This document shows, in pieces, positions 23,744-32,463 of a stretch of 64,000 bases of DNA. The notes under the pieces were generated by a model. That model did no database searches and was not told the origin of the DNA. It was given only the letters and a program-made list of their open reading frames with translations. The stretch covers positions 186,001-250,000 of the forward strand of contig NZ_JADPJG010000032.1 of assembly GCF_023073335.1 (NCBI RefSeq), in the 5' to 3' direction. Made by a program: the position numbers and the translations under genes. The stretch is from Bradyrhizobium sp. 21 (lineage in GTDB: Bacteria > Pseudomonadota > Alphaproteobacteria > Rhizobiales > Xanthobacteraceae). Positions within the stretch are counted from its first letter, which is position 1; each line of letters begins with the position of its first letter.

Positions 23744-24193
23744 ATGAATCGCCTTGCAATCGGGCTGTCGATCGCTACCGCTTTTGCCGCCGGATGCGGC
23801 GTAACCCACCTGATGCGGCCGGCGCTGGCCGCCGAGAACATCACTCCGCAGATCATCCACACCGGCGAGATGGAGGGCGACGCGCTCGGGGCTGCCAACA
23901 ATGTCGGCTATCGCTCCAAGACGTTCATGGTCGCCGATGGCGCCACCGTGTCGATCCAGGTCGGCAATGTGCCCAAGCACATGCATCCCAACACCAACGA
24001 GATCCAGTACATTCTGGAGGGCACCGGCACGATCTGGTTCGGCGAAAAGGAAGTCACGGTGAAGCCTGGCGACCTCGTCATCATCCCCAAGGGGACGCCG
24101 CATGGTGGCACCAAGCCGATCAGCGGACAGGTCAAGGCCATCGCGATCAAGACACCGCCGCAGGCGCCCGACGACACCAAGCTGCTGGACTGA
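23744..24193 (+). CDS. Exported single-domain cupin protein
   Basis: 149 residues with an N-terminal signal or anchor (IGLSIATAFAAGCGVTHLMRPALAAEN; the Cys at 18 is not in a convincing lipobox). One cupin barrel: metal-binding candidates H79, H81 and E86 in PKHMHPNTNEIQYILEG, and H120 in PKGTPHGG. Function unknown; exported cupins of this type may be small oxygenases, isomerases or binding proteins. It is oriented against, and placed inside, an ABC transporter cluster, suggesting either insertion or a linked ligand-processing role. AGGATCATCC lies before the ATG. Confidence 0.87.
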   Translation: MNRLAIGLSIATAFAAGCGVTHLMRPALAAENITPQIIHTGEMEGDALGAANNVGYRSKTFMVADGATVSIQVGNVPKHMHPNTNEIQYILEGTGTIWFGEKEVTVKPGDLVIIPKGTPHGGTKPISGQVKAIAIKTPPQAPDDTKLLD

Positions 24194-24243
24194 GCGTTCG
24201 CGCCATCGGGCTCGCGCCGATGCGCGGGCCCGATCAGGCAAGC

Positions 24244-25029
24244 CTAGCCGCGCCCGTCCACTGTCGGTCGCCAAACCAACAGCCTTCGCTCGACCAGCGT
24301 AACCCCATAGTCGATCAGGATCACGAAGGCCGACAGCACGAACATGCCGGCGAACACGCCGGCGACGTCGAATATGCCTTCGGCCTGCTGAATGAGATAG
24401 CCGAGCCCCGCCGCCGATCCCAGATATTCGCCGACGACCGCGCCGACCACGGCGAAGCCGACCGACGTGTGCAGCGACGAGAACATCCACGACAGCGCCG
24501 ACGGCCAATAGACGTGCTGCATCAACTGCCGCTCGCTCATGCCGAGCATGCGACCATTGTCGAGCACGGTGCGGCTGACTTCCTTGACGCCCTGATAGAC
24601 GTTGAAGAACACGATGAAGAACACCAGCGTCACGCCGAGCGCGACCTTGGACCAGATGCCCAGCCCCAGCCACAGCGCGAAGATTGGCGCCAGCACGACG
24701 CGCGGCAGCGCGTTGACCATCTTGACGTAGGGATCGAACACGGCGGCGACCAGCGGCTGGCGCGCGAACCAGAAGCCGATCAGCACCCCGCCGGCCGATC
24801 CGATCACAAAGGCCAGGATCGACTCCGTCAGCGTGATGCCGAGATGCTTCCAGATCACGCCGGACGCGAACCATTTGACGATCTGGGCGAAGACATCGAC
24901 CGGGTTGGAGAAGAAGAACGGCGGCAGCAGGATCTTGCCGAACACGGGCACGGTCGACAGCAACTGCCACAGCACGAGGCAGACGATTGCGACCAGGATT
25001 TGCAGCGCAAGCAGCGTGACGCGCGACAT
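24244..25029 (-). CDS. ABC transporter permease (SsuC/TauC-like)
   Basis: 261 residues from ATG 25029 (the stop of the ATPase gene shares one base with it: TGATG). Six hydrophobic segments; the BPD_transp coupling loop is VSRTVLDNGRMLGMSERQLMQHVYWPSALSWMF, and GAVVGEYLGSAAGLGYLIQQA is characteristic of SsuC/TauC-like permeases. It should pair with the adjacent ATPase and the binding protein at 22580-23605. Confidence 0.91.
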   Translation of the reverse strand: MSRVTLLALQILVAIVCLVLWQLLSTVPVFGKILLPPFFFSNPVDVFAQIVKWFASGVIWKHLGITLTESILAFVIGSAGGVLIGFWFARQPLVAAVFDPYVKMVNALPRVVLAPIFALWLGLGIWSKVALGVTLVFFIVFFNVYQGVKEVSRTVLDNGRMLGMSERQLMQHVYWPSALSWMFSSLHTSVGFAVVGAVVGEYLGSAAGLGYLIQQAEGIFDVAGVFAGMFVLSAFVILIDYGVTLVERRLLVWRPTVDGRG

Positions 25030-25847
25030 CAGACCGCCTCCGCCGCTTGCGTGGACTGCGCATAGCCCTTCATGACCTCGTCCTTGAGCACGCTCCATAT
25101 CTCGCGATGAAGCGCATGGAATTCCTTGTCCAGCCGCACTTCAAAAATGTCGCGCGGGCGCGGCAAGCTCACGCGCCAGTCGCCGATGATGCGGGAGGAC
25201 GGCCCCGCCGACATGATCACGACGCGGTCGGCGAGCGCGATCGCTTCTTCGAGGTCGTGGGTGACGAACAGCACGGCCTTGCGGTCGGCGTTCCAGAGGT
25301 CGAGCAGGAGGTTGCCCATGACCTGCCGGGTCTGCGCATCCAGCGGCCCGAACGGCTCGTCCATCAGCAGTATCTTGGGATCGCGGATCAAAACCTGCGC
25401 CAGCGCCACGCGCTTGCGCTGACCGCCCGAGAGCATGTGCGGATAGCGGCCGGCAAAGGCGCCCAAGCCGACCGAGGTCAGCCACTTTTGCGCCCGCGGC
25501 AGCGCCTCGCTGCGCGGCGTGCCCCCGACTTCGAGCCCGATCGCGACGTTGTCCAGAGCGGTCTTCCATGGGAACAGCGCATCGGCCTGGAACAGATAGC
25601 CGGCGTCCCGGTTCAGCCCCGCGAGCGGCTGGTTGAATATCTTGACGCTCCCGGCAGCCGGCTTCAGCAGCCCTGCCGCAACGTTGAGCAGCGTCGATTT
25701 TCCGCAGCCGGTGGGGCCGACGATGGCGACAAACTCGCCCTGCGCGGCCGTGAGATGGGCATTCTCCACCGCGGTATAGACCCGCCCGTCCCCCAGCCGG
25801 AACGCAACCTTGGCATCTTCCAGCGCCACTGCCGTGGGCGTTGTCAT
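25029..25847 (-). CDS. ABC transporter ATPase (SsuB/TauB-like)
   Basis: 272 residues from ATG 25847, supported by GGAGGGAACAC. Walker A GPTGCGKST (~44-52), Q-loop in YLFQADALFPWKTALDNV, signature LSGGQRKRVALAQVL, Walker B ILLMDEPFGPLD, H-loop LFVTHDLEEAIALADRVVIM. The FPWKT motif and C-terminal RLDKEFHALHREIWSVLKDEV are typical of SsuB/TauB-type ATPases. First gene of the importer operon; divergent from the osmoprotectant-type operon, whose start is ~135 bases away. Confidence 0.93.
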   Translation of the reverse strand: MTTPTAVALEDAKVAFRLGDGRVYTAVENAHLTAAQGEFVAIVGPTGCGKSTLLNVAAGLLKPAAGSVKIFNQPLAGLNRDAGYLFQADALFPWKTALDNVAIGLEVGGTPRSEALPRAQKWLTSVGLGAFAGRYPHMLSGGQRKRVALAQVLIRDPKILLMDEPFGPLDAQTRQVMGNLLLDLWNADRKAVLFVTHDLEEAIALADRVVIMSAGPSSRIIGDWRVSLPRPRDIFEVRLDKEFHALHREIWSVLKDEVMKGYAQSTQAAEAV

Positions 25848-25981
25848 GTGTTCCCTCCGAACTTGGCCCGATGCCTTAGCCGCTCGCGGGGCCAAGTTCA
25901 ATCAAGCCGCCAAGCGTGCTACGCATGGGCCCCGTCATCCCCTCCCTCCACGGGCGGGTCAGCGCAGTGAGCCCCCGACCG

Positions 25982-26764
25982 ATGCCGTCCAGGCCGATGA
26001 TTGGCTATGCCCAGGTCACCAAGAGCTTCGGCCCGACAAATGCCGTGGACGACGTGTCACTCGACATCGCCGAAGGCGAGTTTGTGGCGATCGTCGGCGG
26101 CTCGGGCTCGGGCAAGACGACGCTGCTGCGGCTCGCCAACCGCCTGATCGAGGCGGATGGCGGCACGATCACCGTCGAGGGCGACGACGTGCGATCGCTC
26201 GATCCGGTCGCGCTGCGGCGCCGTATCGGCTACGTCTTCCAGAGCGGCGGGCTGTTCCCGCATCTGAGCGTCGCCGACAATATCGGGATCACGCCAAAAC
26301 TGCTCGGCATCCCGGCAGCGGACATCGCAGCGCGGGTCGACGAGCTGCTGGAGCTCGTACAGCTCGACCGGGTCGCGCATCGCGACCGGCTGCCGGATGC
26401 GCTCTCGGGAGGCCAGCGCCAGCGTGTCGGCGTGGCGCGGGCGCTCGCGGCAAAGCCCCGCATCGTGCTGATGGACGAGCCGTTCGGCGCACTCGATCCC
26501 CTCACCCGCGATGTGCTCGGCGACGATTTTCGCGAGCTGCATCGCAGGCTCGGCTTGACCACCGTGATGATCACCCACGACATGACGGAAGCGATCTTGC
26601 TGGCCGACCGCATCGCAGTGATGCGCGGCGGAAAGCTGCTCGCGCAGGGCACACCGGCAGAGCTATCGAGAAGCAGCGACGCCTACGTGCTGGAGCTGCT
26701 GCGGACGCCGCGGCGCCAGGTCGAGCGGTTGAACGCGCTGTTGCCGCAGAGTGGTGCGGCATGA
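25982..26764 (+). CDS. Osmoprotectant/glycine betaine-type ABC transporter ATPase
   Basis: Placed at ATG 25982 (260 residues); ATG 25997 and a GTG at 25916 are alternatives and none has a strong ribosome binding site. Walker A GGSGSGKTT, FQSGGLFPHLSVADNIGITPKLLG (OpuCA-like), signature LSGGQRQRVGVARAL, Walker B IVLMDEPFGALDPLTR and MITHDMTEAILLADRIAVM. There is no C-terminal CBS pair, which in OpuCA senses ionic strength. The next gene starts in a 4-base overlap and encodes the matching permease and binding domains. Confidence 0.92.
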   Translation: MPSRPMIGYAQVTKSFGPTNAVDDVSLDIAEGEFVAIVGGSGSGKTTLLRLANRLIEADGGTITVEGDDVRSLDPVALRRRIGYVFQSGGLFPHLSVADNIGITPKLLGIPAADIAARVDELLELVQLDRVAHRDRLPDALSGGQRQRVGVARALAAKPRIVLMDEPFGALDPLTRDVLGDDFRELHRRLGLTTVMITHDMTEAILLADRIAVMRGGKLLAQGTPAELSRSSDAYVLELLRTPRRQVERLNALLPQSGAA

Positions 26765-28320
26765 GCCTGTTCACCGATCCGCGCTGGGGCGAGGCGCTGG
26801 CGCATTTGCCCGACTATCTCGGCAACCACGTCCGGGTGAGCCTCGCCGCACTTGCGCTCGGCCTGATCCTCAGCCTGCCGCTCGCGATCATCACGCGCAA
26901 CCGCCCGGCACCACGCGCCATCTTGCTCGCGCTCGCGAGCATCGTCCAGACCGTGCCGGGGCTGGCGCTGCTCGCGCTGTTCTATCCGCTGCTGCTGCTC
27001 GCGGCCTCGCTGACGCTGGCCTGGTTCGGCGTCTCGTTCTCGGCGTTTGGCTTCCTGCCGGCGATGCTGGCGCTCGCGCTCTATTCGATGCTGCCGGTGC
27101 TGCGCAACGGCATCACCGGCCTCAACGGCATCGATCCCGCGCTGATCGAGGCTGCGAAAGGCGTCGGCATGACGGCGCGGCAGTCGCTCGTGATGGTCGA
27201 ACTGCCGCTGGCCCTGCCGGTGATGATGGCGGGCATCCGTACCGCCGCAGTGTGGGTGATCGGTACTGCGACGCTGTCGACCCCGATCGGGCAGACCAGC
27301 CTCGGCAACTATATCTTTGCCGGCCTCCAGACCCAGAACTGGGTGTTCGTGCTATTCGGCTGCTTTGCCTCGGCCCTGCTGGCGCTCGCCGTCGATCAGC
27401 TGCTTGCACTGGTCGAAAACGGACTGCGCCGCCGCAGCCGCGTGCGTAGTGTGTTCGGTGTCGCCGGCATCCTCGCGCTGGTGGCTGCGACTTTGGTGCC
27501 GACGATGGGACGTTCATCGTCGGGATACGCGGTCGGCGCCAAGACGTTTGCCGAGCAATATGTGCTGTCGGCCCTGCTCAGGGACCGCCTCCAGGCAGCC
27601 GGCCTGTCCACCACGGCACGATCGGGTCTCGGCTCGAGCGTGATCTTCGAGGCGTTGAAAGCGGGCGATATCGATCTCTACGTCGATTATTCCGGCACGC
27701 TCTGGGCCAATCAGCTTCACCGCACCGACATCAAGCCGCGCGCAGAACTGTTGGCGGAGCTGCAAGCAACGCTCGCCAAGGACAACATCACGCTGCTCGG
27801 CGAGCTCGGTTTCGAGAACGCCTATGCACTGGTGATGCCGAAGAAGCGCGCCGAGGCGCTCGGCATCCGCACCATCGCCGATCTCGCCGCGCATGCTTCG
27901 ACCCTGTCGATCGCCGGCGACTATGAGTTCTTCTCGCGGCCCGAATGGGCGGCGCTGCAAAAGGCCTATGGCCTCACGTTCCGCGCCCAGCGTCAGATGC
28001 AGCCGGACTTCATGTATGCGGCCGTCGCCAGCGGCGAGGTCGATGTCATCGCGGGCTACACCAGCGACGGGCTGATCGCAAAATACGATCTCGTCGCGCT
28101 CGACGATCCCAGGCACGCGATCCCGCCCTACGATGCGATCCTGCTGCTGGCCCCGAAGCGCGCCGGCGACGAGCGGCTGCAGGCCGCGCTGAAGCCGCTG
28201 CTCGGCAAGATCGACATCGCGACCATGCGCGAAGCCAATTTACGCGCCGCCGGCAACGACGCGAATTCATCGCCGGATGCGGTGGCGAAGTGGCTGTGGG
28301 GGAAGGTGGGCAAGCCGTAG
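26761..28320 (+). CDS. Fused permease-substrate-binding protein of an osmoprotectant-type ABC importer
   Basis: 519 residues. Residues ~20-225 are an OpuCB-like permease (SIVQTVPGLALLALFYPLL; coupling loop ALIEAAKGVGMTARQSLVMVELPLALPVMMAGI; TATLSTPIGQTSLGNYIFAGL). A last membrane segment (~231-248) leads to an OpuAC-type binding domain (~258-515): GAKTFAEQYVLSALLRDRLQAAG, DLYVDYSGTLWANQL, GFENAYALVMPKKRAEALGI and VIAGYTSDGLIAKYDLVAL. With the ATPase this gives a two-gene importer in which binding domains are covalently tethered to the pore. Ligand is inferred to be a quaternary amine; not proven by sequence. Confidence 0.92.
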   Translation: MSLFTDPRWGEALAHLPDYLGNHVRVSLAALALGLILSLPLAIITRNRPAPRAILLALASIVQTVPGLALLALFYPLLLLAASLTLAWFGVSFSAFGFLPAMLALALYSMLPVLRNGITGLNGIDPALIEAAKGVGMTARQSLVMVELPLALPVMMAGIRTAAVWVIGTATLSTPIGQTSLGNYIFAGLQTQNWVFVLFGCFASALLALAVDQLLALVENGLRRRSRVRSVFGVAGILALVAATLVPTMGRSSSGYAVGAKTFAEQYVLSALLRDRLQAAGLSTTARSGLGSSVIFEALKAGDIDLYVDYSGTLWANQLHRTDIKPRAELLAELQATLAKDNITLLGELGFENAYALVMPKKRAEALGIRTIADLAAHASTLSIAGDYEFFSRPEWAALQKAYGLTFRAQRQMQPDFMYAAVASGEVDVIAGYTSDGLIAKYDLVALDDPRHAIPPYDAILLLAPKRAGDERLQAALKPLLGKIDIATMREANLRAAGNDANSSPDAVAKWLWGKVGKP

Positions 28321-28325
28321 GACGG

Positions 28326-30047
28326 CTACAGCCCCCTGATCATCCCTGCATTGATCAGCAGCCGGTTCAGCCGGCGCGCCTCGGCGCCATCCTTGCAGCC
28401 GTAGAAGATGCCCTTGCAGCGGAGCATGATCTCCTTCTGCTCGGCGAAGGACGGATCGAGCGGGATGCCAGCGGCTTCCTGGATGACCAGCGGCAGATAC
28501 GGGCCGTCGATCGTGTCCATCACCGCTTCGCTCCTCACCGGCTCGAAATTGACGGCGTCGATCGCGTAATAGGTCGCGTAGAGACGCGGGTCGTAGGCGT
28601 CGAGCCTCTTGCCGAGAGCGCCCTCGTCGAGCCCCGGCTCGAGGATAGCAGGCGCGAATTCCGGCTGATGATCGCCGTAGCGCACGATCAGGAAGGGCTC
28701 ACCCGGAAAATTCTTCTTCAGGCCCGCGAGGAATGCCTTGTACTGCTCGACGCTCATCGCCTGCCGGCGCAGATATTCGTCGATGGACGGCACATTGCCC
28801 GGTGCGCGCCAGTTCGGCAGCAGATCGGGGCGGAAGCGTGTCTCCCAGGGGAAATGATTGGCGCCGAGATAGATGAAGGTGAACAGCGGCTTGTTCGGCG
28901 TCCGCTCGCCCATCAACCGGAGCGCCTTGTCGTAGAAGAAGCTATCCGGCTCGACATCCTTGGCGCCGAGATCCCTGGAATCGAGGAAGCGTTCGATCCC
29001 GGTCGTCATCTGGAAGCTGCGCGCAGCCATGAAGCCGCCATAGGCGGGATAGAGCGACATCGTGTCATAGCCGCAGCGGCGCAGCGCCAGCGGCAGGCCG
29101 CGCTCGACACGGCCCGTTGCGATTCGCGTCACGAAATAGGCGAAGCGGCCGAACGAGCGCGAGGAAAGCCCTGCGAGCACGTTGTATTCGGTGAACCAGC
29201 TCGGACCGCCGTTGCTCTCGGCCAGAAACGCGCGCTCCTTGCCATCCCAGGATTTGAAATGGCTGCCATAGCCCGGCGGCACCTTGATGCCCTGCGCGGC
29301 TCGGATGTCGAAGCTCGATTCATCATGGATCATGATGACGTTCGGCCGGCGGCCGGCGGGATGGCAGGCATCGACCAGCGGCATGTTGAGCCGTTCGTTG
29401 GTCGAAGCACCCGACTCCATGAAGCCGTATTGCGCGAAATCGGAGACCGCGCTGACGCCGGAACGGAAGAATTTCGAGAGATAGCCGTCGTCGTAATAGC
29501 CGCGCCAGGCCTCGTCCGGATGATAGAGCGAATAGCCGACCAGTGCGGCGAGGCAGGCGAGCATGGAGGCGAGCGCCGGCAGCCTGCGGATGCGGAACGG
29601 ATCCAGCCACCACAGCGCATACATCAGCGGCAGCGTGACGAGGCCGGCCCCGATCACCGACCAGCGCAAATTCGGAAAGATCGTGAACAGGAACGCCACG
29701 GTGTCGCGGTCGATCATCATCAGGTCGATGAAATTGACCGTCATCTGCACGACGTCGTGCTTCAGCCGTGACAGCAGCACCAGCACCACGACCATGGTCA
29801 GCGACAGCGCACCCGAGAGCGCCGGCCGCCGCAGCAGCGCGATCCAGAAGAAGTTGAGGATGCCCCAGGCGAGAGCGAAGGACAGCCGCGCGCCGAAATC
29901 CGTCTCGGTCTCGTACATGAGCGCGAGCGCTGCAAGATGGGGCGCGGCGACCGCGAGCAGTCGCCAAACGCCGAGCGCGGCGACGCTCGCCAGCACGGTG
30001 GTCGTGGCAGAAGGACCTGGATTGGGCGCGGACGCCATCGACGACAC
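28326..30047 (-). CDS. Membrane sulfatase-like (alkaline phosphatase superfamily) enzyme
   Basis: 573 residues (573 from a GTG, or 570 from ATG 30038). Five or so membrane segments in the first ~170 residues, then an extracytoplasmic sulfatase-like domain: NVIMIHDESSFDIR (the Ser following ES is the expected nucleophile region), WFTEYNVLAGLSSRSFG, FTFIYLGANHFPWE and FLIVRYGDHQPEF (metal-binding Asp-His). The layout is that of LTA-synthase/OpgB/phosphoethanolamine-transferase proteins, which move phosphoglycerol or phosphoethanolamine onto glycans or lipids. Which acceptor applies here is unknown. Convergent with the ABC operon, with only 5 bases between stop codons. Confidence 0.87.
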   Translation of the reverse strand: MSSMASAPNPGPSATTTVLASVAALGVWRLLAVAAPHLAALALMYETETDFGARLSFALAWGILNFFWIALLRRPALSGALSLTMVVVLVLLSRLKHDVVQMTVNFIDLMMIDRDTVAFLFTIFPNLRWSVIGAGLVTLPLMYALWWLDPFRIRRLPALASMLACLAALVGYSLYHPDEAWRGYYDDGYLSKFFRSGVSAVSDFAQYGFMESGASTNERLNMPLVDACHPAGRRPNVIMIHDESSFDIRAAQGIKVPPGYGSHFKSWDGKERAFLAESNGGPSWFTEYNVLAGLSSRSFGRFAYFVTRIATGRVERGLPLALRRCGYDTMSLYPAYGGFMAARSFQMTTGIERFLDSRDLGAKDVEPDSFFYDKALRLMGERTPNKPLFTFIYLGANHFPWETRFRPDLLPNWRAPGNVPSIDEYLRRQAMSVEQYKAFLAGLKKNFPGEPFLIVRYGDHQPEFAPAILEPGLDEGALGKRLDAYDPRLYATYYAIDAVNFEPVRSEAVMDTIDGPYLPLVIQEAAGIPLDPSFAEQKEIMLRCKGIFYGCKDGAEARRLNRLLINAGMIRGL

Positions 30048-30224
30048 GCAACAGCTGGTCCGGCACGGTGATGCCGAGCCGGTGACCGGGCCTGCGGCGT
30101 TCGGCGCAGCCGGAAGGCCTGCACCGTGTCATAAAACTGTAATTGAACGGTTCCGGACAAGCAACGCGTGTGAGCGGCCGACCTTCGCTTAATGTCAGCA
30201 GCGGGCGAAGGGCCGCACGTCGCG

Positions 30225-30878
30225 CTATGGCTTGGCGATCCCGGCGATGAACAGGTCGATCACTCCCTCCGCCATCCGCTCGATCTCGCCCGCCTCCACG
30301 CCCCAGCGCGGAAAGTGGCCATCGAGATTCATTCGGGCGAAACCGTAGACCAGGGCGCGGCCGGCGATCTGGATCCGCTTGAGGTCGGCCGACCGCAGCA
30401 GGCCCTGCTTTGCCGCCTCGGTCAGTATTCCCTCGGTCAGCGCGATCAGTTCGGCGTTATCGCGCGTCAGCTCCGCCGAGCTGCCGTGGGCGAAATAGCG
30501 CCCGGTGGAGATGATCTCGAAATGCGCGGGATTTCGCATCGCCCAGCGCAGGTAAGCGAGGCCGAAGGCCCGGAAGCGGCCGAACGGGTCGGCGGCCGGT
30601 GCCTGGTCCAGCGCCACCTCGATCTCGGCACGAAAGCGCCGCTGCGCCTCCCCGGCCACTGCGGCCATCAAGGCGGCGCGGTTGGGAAAGTGCCGGAACG
30701 GTGCCCCCGGAGAAACCGCGGCCCTGCGTGCGGCCTCGCGCACCGAGATTTCAGCCCCCTCCGCCGCCAATTGCAGCGCGGCATCGATCAACACACGGCG
30801 GAGATCGCCGTGGTGATAGGGCCGGACTTCAGAGGTGTTGCGGCGAGCGCGCGGCTTGGCCGGCTGTCGGGAGGACAT
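30225..30878 (-). CDS. TetR-family repressor
   Basis: 217 residues from ATG 30878, chosen because TAGGAAGCGCC precedes it; GTG 30896 and ATG 30893 are alternatives. The helix-turn-helix is DAALQLAAEGAEISVREAARRAAVSPGAPFRHFPNRAALMAAV (~30-75), classic TetR. The C-terminal part (FGRFRAFGLAYLRWAMRNPAHFEII) matches the TetR_C-type ligand domain. Two 17-base palindromes occupy the 105-base divergent gap to the membrane protein gene at 30984, so both genes are probably repressed by it. Confidence 0.92.
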   Translation of the reverse strand: MSSRQPAKPRARRNTSEVRPYHHGDLRRVLIDAALQLAAEGAEISVREAARRAAVSPGAPFRHFPNRAALMAAVAGEAQRRFRAEIEVALDQAPAADPFGRFRAFGLAYLRWAMRNPAHFEIISTGRYFAHGSSAELTRDNAELIALTEGILTEAAKQGLLRSADLKRIQIAGRALVYGFARMNLDGHFPRWGVEAGEIERMAEGVIDLFIAGIAKP

Positions 30879-30907
30879 GGCGCTTCCTAGCATCACCCGA
30901 ACGTGAA

Positions 30908-30924
30908 TGTAAGCAGCGATTACA
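30908..30924. promoter_or_regulatory. TetR operator candidate 1
   Basis: TGTAAGCAGCGATTACA, an imperfect dyad with TGTAA/TTACA arms, starts 29 bases upstream of the repressor start codon. Same length as, and same outer arms as, the operator at 30950-30966; their centres are 42 bases apart, four helical turns. Confidence 0.6.
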
Positions 30925-30949
30925 CCATTGACCGCGCAACCGAACGGAA

Positions 30950-30966
30950 TGTAATCGATGATTACA
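30950..30966. promoter_or_regulatory. TetR operator candidate 2
   Basis: TGTAATCGATGATTACA, with perfect 7-base arms around GAT, ends 17 bases before the start codon of the divergent membrane protein gene, where it would block the promoter or the ribosome-proximal leader. Confidence 0.65.
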
Positions 30967-30983
30967 TAGAAGAGGTAATCGCC

Positions 30984-31604
30984 ATGTCAGAACGCCAAAG
31001 CTGGTTTGAAGGCTGGCGGCTGCTTGCCGCATTCGCATTGAGCCTGATCGTGCTCAGCCTGTGGATCGCCTCGATGCGGCAGTTCGAGGTCGACGGCGTG
31101 CGGATGGTGATCCGCTTCACGGCACGAAGCTCGCTGCTGCTGTTCTGCCTTGCCTTCAGTGCCGCGGCGCTGGCGCGGCTGTGGCCCAATGCCTGGACGC
31201 GCTGGCAGTGGCGCAACCGCCGCTATCTGGGCTTGAGCTTCGCTGCCTCCCACACCATCCACGCGGTTGCGATCGTCGCGTTCGCCAAGATGGACACCGC
31301 CGGCTTTGCCGAGGCCACCTCGGCAGCCTCCTACATCTTCGGCGGCATCGGCTATGGCTTCATCATCGCCATGAGTGCAACCTCGTTCGACCGCACCGCC
31401 GCGGGGCTCGGGCCCCGCGCCTGGCGCGCGCTGCACCTCACGGGCGGCTACTATCTCTGGTTCCAGTTCATGGTGTCGTTCGGCATGCGCGTGCCGACGA
31501 TGCCGTTCTATGCCGCGTTTCTCATTCCGCTGATCGCCGTGATGACGCTGCGCCTGGTCGCAATGGCCGCTCGTCCGCGCGGACGGACGGCCGAGGCGGG
31601 CTGA
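30984..31604 (+). CDS. Ferric-reductase-like transmembrane protein
   Basis: 206 residues from ATG 30984 behind GAGGTAATCGCC. Six hydrophobic segments. His residues in SHTIHAVAI and RALHLTGGYYLW fall in membrane helices at spacings compatible with haem b ligation, as in YedZ/MsrQ and ferric reductase-like proteins. No flavin/NAD domain is attached, so electrons would come from a partner. Regulated by the divergent TetR gene, which hints at induction by a small toxic molecule or redox stress. Family assignment is by layout and His pattern. Confidence 0.68.
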   Translation: MSERQSWFEGWRLLAAFALSLIVLSLWIASMRQFEVDGVRMVIRFTARSSLLLFCLAFSAAALARLWPNAWTRWQWRNRRYLGLSFAASHTIHAVAIVAFAKMDTAGFAEATSAASYIFGGIGYGFIIAMSATSFDRTAAGLGPRAWRALHLTGGYYLWFQFMVSFGMRVPTMPFYAAFLIPLIAVMTLRLVAMAARPRGRTAEAG

Positions 31605-31611
31605 ACGTCGG

Positions 31612-32463
31612 TCAGCCCAGTGGGAGCAGCCCGAGGCGCTTGGCGATGATGCGGTCGACCACGCGCTTGGGCAGCGTTGCCGTCATCAAATGCCGCATGC
31701 GGTCCGGGGTGATCTGATAGCGAACCCTGGGCCTCGCAGCCGTGAGCGCCTCGAAAACGACCTCGGCGATCCGCTCGGCCGGCAGCCCGGTCTCGCCGAG
31801 CTTCATCATGAACGCCATGACCTTGTTTAGCGCCGGCAGATAAGGCGAGTTCTGGTAGACCGAAAGATCGATCTGCTCGGCCTTGCTCCAGATCGGCGTC
31901 TTCACCGCGCCGGGGGCGACGATGATGACGTCGATGCCGAACAGCATCAGTTCGCGGCGCAAGCTCTCCGACAATCCCTCGATGGCGTGCTTTGAGGCGC
32001 AATAGGGCGCCGACAGCGGATTGCCGTTCTTGCCGGCGACCGAGCTGATCATCACGATCCGGCCCTTCGGCCCCTTCAGCGACGGGTCGGCGCCGAGCAG
32101 CGGCCCGAAGGCCTGCGTCGCGATGACCGGGCCGATGACGTTGATCTCCATCTGCCGGCGGAAGTCGTCGACCGACAATTCGAGCACGGGACCGGCGACC
32201 GCGACGCCGGCGTTGTTGACGAGGCCTGCCAGCGTCTCGCCCTCGAGCGCCTCGCGAACCTGTCGCCCGGCGGCCAGCACCGCGGCTTCATCGGTGACGT
32301 CGAACAGCAGCGGGGTGAAGCTGGCGCCGAACTCGGTCTTGAGCCGATCCGCATCCGCCTGCTTGCGGACGCTGCCGAAGACGGCGAAGCCCCGATCGAT
32401 CAGCAATTTGGCAATGGCCCAGCCGATGCCTGTGGACGCGCCGGTGATGACGACGGATCGCAT
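31612..32463 (-). CDS. Short-chain dehydrogenase/reductase
   Basis: 283 residues from ATG 32463, with GGGGGAAACAC upstream. Classical SDR: cofactor motif TGASTGIG at 7-14, NNAG at 83-86, and active-site S140/S141, Y154 and K158 in PYCASK. R33-K34 following the second strand suggests NADP preference. The C-terminal extension (VVDRIIAKRLGLLPLG) resembles retinol-dehydrogenase-like SDRs that act on hydrophobic substrates. Converges on the ferric-reductase-like gene with 7 bases between. Confidence 0.92.
   Translation of the reverse strand: MRSVVITGASTGIGWAIAKLLIDRGFAVFGSVRKQADADRLKTEFGASFTPLLFDVTDEAAVLAAGRQVREALEGETLAGLVNNAGVAVAGPVLELSVDDFRRQMEINVIGPVIATQAFGPLLGADPSLKGPKGRIVMISSVAGKNGNPLSAPYCASKHAIEGLSESLRRELMLFGIDVIIVAPGAVKTPIWSKAEQIDLSVYQNSPYLPALNKVMAFMMKLGETGLPAERIAEVVFEALTAARPRVRYQITPDRMRHLMTATLPKRVVDRIIAKRLGLLPLG

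Noticed and set aside
25810..26760. Upstream extension of the permease-binding protein frame
   Set aside because: It runs out of register through the ATPase gene; ATG 26761 in a 4-base overlap is the proper start.
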